From DASYLJ01 sp964432595 (lineage in GTDB: Bacteria > Desulfobacterota > Binatia > DP-6): a DNA stretch of 64,000 nucleotides. Shown one piece after another: positions 61,569-64,000 of this stretch. The stretch is taken from the NCBI GenBank assembly GCA_964432595.1, contig CAYSOF010000008.1, positions 200,529 through 264,528 on the forward strand. Reading direction: 5' to 3'. Numbering within the stretch: the first letter of the stretch is position 1; the number at the start of each line of letters is the position of its first letter. The translations under genes and the position numbers were made by a program. Below the pieces are notes generated by a model. That model had not been told where the DNA came from, did not search any database, and worked only from the letters and a program-made list of their open reading frames with translations.

Positions 61569-61943
61569 TCACGACGGCGTGGCGATGCCGAGCAGCTCGA
61601 GCTTCTGCACGAGCGCATCCTTCGTGAACGGCTTCATCAGGTACTCGTTGGCCCCGGCTTCGAGCGCCTTCACCATCTGCGAGCTCTCGATCTCGGTGGT
61701 CACCATCATGATGAGCATGTCGGCGAGCTCCGGCCGCTGGCGCGCCGCGCACACGAATTCGAGGCCGTTCATCTCCGGCATGTTCCAGTCGACCAGCGCG
61801 ATGTCGACGGGCCCCGTGCGCGCCAGCGCGGCGAGCGCGTCGCGGCCGTGCTGCGCCTCCGTCACTTCGAAGGCGAACTGCTTCAGGATCTTGCGAATGA
61901 TGATCCGCATCGCCTGCGAATCATCCACTACCAGTGCATGCAC
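61569..61943 (-). CDS. cheY: CheY-type response regulator
   Basis: A 124-residue single receiver domain. Acidic pair DD near 7-8, phospho-acceptor Asp in DWNMPEMNG near 53, Thr in VTTE near 83 and Lys in MKPFT near 105. Start GTG 61943. Fifteen nucleotides after the MCP gene, so in the same operon. Confidence 0.93.
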   Translation of the reverse strand: MHALVVDDSQAMRIIIRKILKQFAFEVTEAQHGRDALAALARTGPVDIALVDWNMPEMNGLEFVCAARQRPELADMLIMMVTTEIESSQMVKALEAGANEYLMKPFTKDALVQKLELLGIATPS

Positions 61944-61958
61944 GACGGCCTCCTTCGA

Positions 61959-63740
61959 CTACAGCTTCGCTTCCGACACGATCCGCTGCAGCTCGGCGCC
62001 CATGCGGGCCAGCTCGCTCGCCGCCTTCTGCGAGTCGCTGGCGCCCGCCGTCGTGCTCTGCGCCGCCTGCGCCACGCCGGTGATGTTCTGCGCGATCTCC
62101 GAGCTACCCTTCGCCGCCTGCGCGACGTTGCGGCCGATCTCGTTCGTCGTGGCGGTCTGCTCTTCGACGGCGCTGGCGATCGTGTTCTGGATGTCGTTGA
62201 TCTGGTTGATGATGGTGCCGATCTGCGCGATGGCGTCGATGGCGCCGCGGGTGTCCGTCTGGATGGCCTCGATCTTCTGGCCGATCTCCTCGGTCGCCTT
62301 GGCGGTCTCCTTGGCGAGCTCCTTCACCTCGTTCGCGACGACCGCGAAGCCCTTGCCCGCCTCGCCGGCGCGCGCCGCCTCGATGGTGGCGTTCAGCGCC
62401 AGCAGGTTCGTCTGCTGCGCGATCGACGTGATCACCTTGATGACCTTGCCGATCTCCGCGCTGCTCTCGCTGAGGGCGGCCACCTTGCCGTTCGTCTCCT
62501 CGGCGACCTTGACCGCCGCCGTCGCCACCTTCGCCGCTTCGGTGGCGTTCTTGGCGATCTCCTTGATGCTCGCCGTCATCTCCTCCGTCGCGGTCGCGAC
62601 GGTGCCGACGTTGCTGCTGACCTGCTCGGCGGCCGCCGAGACGACCGTCGCCTGGGCCGACGTCTCCTCGGCGTTGGCGCTCATCTGCTGGCTGGTGACG
62701 GTGAGCTCTTCCGACGCCGCGGCCACGGCCTGCGCGCTTTCGTTCACGCGGCCGAGCACGTCACGCAGCTGCTCGGTCATCGCCTTCTCGCGCTCCTGCG
62801 TCGCGAGCTTCTCGGTGACGACCTCCCAGGTCAGCATCGGGCCGAGGTAGTTGCCCTTCGCGTCGAGGATCGCGCTCACCAGCAGATCGAGCTTCTCGGG
62901 GCCGACCTGGATGATCGCCTTGTGCGGCAGGTTCTTCGGATCGGCGAGCAGCTTGCGCTGATGCGTCGGGTTCTTGTGGAAGATGTCGATCGTCTGCCCG
63001 AGCACCTGATCCGCCTTGATCGGCAGATATTGCTCGATGGCCTTGAGCGTCTTCCGCGACGTCGGGTTCAGGTAGCGGATGACGCAGTCCTGGTCGGCGA
63101 AGATCACATTGATCGGCGCGTTCTCCATCATGTTGAGCACGCGGACCGCCTCGTCGGCCCCCCGCTGGCGATCGAGCGCCGAGGAGACGAGCTTGCCCAC
63201 GCTGCGCAGGACGTCCAGCCGCTGCTCGGACAGGCTCAACGTCTCGAGAGCGAAGAAGTCCATCGTGCCCTGCACCTGTCCGCCGACGACGATCGGAAAG
63301 CAGACGCCCGACTTGACGCCCGCGCGCTGCGCCGCCGGCGCGCGGCAGCAGTCGCGCATCTCACCGAGGTCCTGCACGAAGTACAGATCGCGCGTCTTCC
63401 AGGCGCGGCCGGAGAGACCCTCGCCCTCGCGGAAGCGCGCCTCCTGCGTGATCCGCCGGAACTCCTCGGTGACGGTTCCCGACTCCAGGGAAAAGCGTAG
63501 CGCGTTCTCCGCCGGATCGAGCGTCCAGTAGGAGCCGTACGCCCACCCGAACGCGGTCTTGACGGCGCCGAGGGCAGCGCTCACGACCTCGCGCTCGCTC
63601 GTCGCGCGCCCGAGCGCTTCGACCACCTCGAGCACCGCCTTGGTGTTCTGCTGCGACTCGGCGAGCGACTCCTGCGCTCCCGCATGCTCCAGCGTTCGCG
63701 CCGCAGCGCTCCCCTTCCGTTGGAATCGTCCGTTGCTCAT
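61959..63740 (-). CDS. Soluble methyl-accepting chemotaxis protein (GAF-PAS)
   Basis: A 593-residue MCP with no transmembrane helix. A GAF domain (about 30-195, with FPIVVGGQVQGTMDFF) and a PAS-like domain (about 205-320, NAPINVIFADQDCVIRYLN) are followed by a long coiled-coil signalling domain with the tip motif TNLLALNATIEAARAGEAGKGF near 445-470, which binds CheA/CheW. Cytoplasmic sensing of an internal signal is likely; a Cys pair in the GAF domain (CC near 131) could sense redox or bind a cofactor. ATG 63740 has GGGGAGCGAG upstream. Confidence 0.9.
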   Translation of the reverse strand: MSNGRFQRKGSAAARTLEHAGAQESLAESQQNTKAVLEVVEALGRATSEREVVSAALGAVKTAFGWAYGSYWTLDPAENALRFSLESGTVTEEFRRITQEARFREGEGLSGRAWKTRDLYFVQDLGEMRDCCRAPAAQRAGVKSGVCFPIVVGGQVQGTMDFFALETLSLSEQRLDVLRSVGKLVSSALDRQRGADEAVRVLNMMENAPINVIFADQDCVIRYLNPTSRKTLKAIEQYLPIKADQVLGQTIDIFHKNPTHQRKLLADPKNLPHKAIIQVGPEKLDLLVSAILDAKGNYLGPMLTWEVVTEKLATQEREKAMTEQLRDVLGRVNESAQAVAAASEELTVTSQQMSANAEETSAQATVVSAAAEQVSSNVGTVATATEEMTASIKEIAKNATEAAKVATAAVKVAEETNGKVAALSESSAEIGKVIKVITSIAQQTNLLALNATIEAARAGEAGKGFAVVANEVKELAKETAKATEEIGQKIEAIQTDTRGAIDAIAQIGTIINQINDIQNTIASAVEEQTATTNEIGRNVAQAAKGSSEIAQNITGVAQAAQSTTAGASDSQKAASELARMGAELQRIVSEAKL

Positions 63741-63785
63741 CGCCTCTCGCTCCCCTTCGTCGTTGTGTGTTGTCGGAACTCGGTT

Positions 63786-64000
63786 TCAGAGCTCGGCGAC
63801 GTGTCCCGTGCCGGCGAGCTGGACCGTTTTTTCGGTGTCGAGAATCAGCAGCAGCCGCTCGCGGAGCTTGTACACGCCGCGGATGAGCTCGCGTGCGACG
63901 CCGTCGATGGTCTCCGGCGGCCGCTCGAACGTCTCGTCGGCGACGTCGAGGACGTCGCCGATCTCGTCGACGAGCAGGCTCACCGCGCCCTCGTCCGTCC
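63786..64000 (-). CDS. cheW: CheW, truncated by window end
   Basis: The C-terminal ~71 residues of a CheW-domain protein (VSLLVDEIGDVLDV near the start of what is visible, then KLRERLLLILDTEKT). The gene starts beyond position 64000; the ATG visible at a GTG near 63983 is internal. It lies 45 bp upstream of the MCP gene, so cheW, MCP, cheY, cheR and cheX are one cluster. It could be the last part of a CheA or a CheV-like protein, since only the C-terminal half is seen. Confidence 0.8.
   Translation of the reverse strand, partial: TDEGAVSLLVDEIGDVLDVADETFERPPETIDGVARELIRGVYKLRERLLLILDTEKTVQLAGTGHVAEL

Overview
The window is a dense, about 70% G+C bacterial chromosome segment with no rRNA, tRNA, CRISPR or phage genes. 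Third codon positions are almost all G or C, so long stop-free antisense ORFs are everywhere and were discarded. Single-chain GlyRS, PhoH-YbeY-Lnt, DUF1329, CaiB/BaiF and many exported proteins with threonine-rich linkers suggest an uncultured Gram-negative 'deltaproteobacteria-like' lineage. Candidatus Binatota is my best guess, by inference only.

Layout. 1-4.7 kb: exported linker protein, phosphatidylserine synthase, hybrid histidine kinase, two small zinc-ribbon proteins. 5-9.8 kb: two tandem related exported proteins with an alpha/beta-hydrolase-like nucleophile elbow. 10-18.7 kb: glyQS, DUF2235 hydrolase, GH116-like glycosidase, double GT2 glycosyltransferase plus TPR protein. 18.7-31 kb: mainly metabolic and envelope genes (DsbA-like, SDRs, flavin reductase, DUF1329, MAPEG, CsgG-clan lipoproteins, CoA-transferase, multicopper oxidase), with a 180-bp MITE-like palindrome after the MAPEG gene. 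31-35.3 kb: a four-gene translationally coupled operon (LuxE-like acyl activase, LuxC-like reductase, class III aminotransferase, SAM methyltransferase). Its order reads as carboxylic acid to aldehyde to amine to methylated product. 35.3-37.3 kb: an ECF sigma factor divergent from a di-heme cytochrome, with a 26-bp perfect palindrome between them. 37-43 kb: desaturase/hydroxylase, pyrE, prfB with a programmed +1 frameshift, an XRE regulator divergent from modABC. 43-54 kb: exported beta-helix proteins, a 24-residue membrane microprotein missed by length cut-offs, DUF3089, GH31, phosphodiesterase and deaminase genes. 52.8-58.4 kb: alaS-phoH-ybeY-lnt operon. 58.5-64 kb: exported propeller protein, then a chemotaxis cluster (cheW, MCP, cheY, cheR, cheX) cut by the window end.

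Two signals run across the window. First, at least fourteen transcription units have a sigma70-like -35/-10 pair (TTGnnn, 17-19 nt, usually TAnnnn) whose -10 ends only 5-8 nt before ATG/GTG and mostly without a Shine-Dalgarno sequence, which implies leaderless mRNAs and fixes several start codons. Second, three otherwise unrelated exported proteins seem to share a beta-rich ~150-residue module joined through Thr-rich linkers.

All functional calls come from reading motifs by eye; no database search was run.
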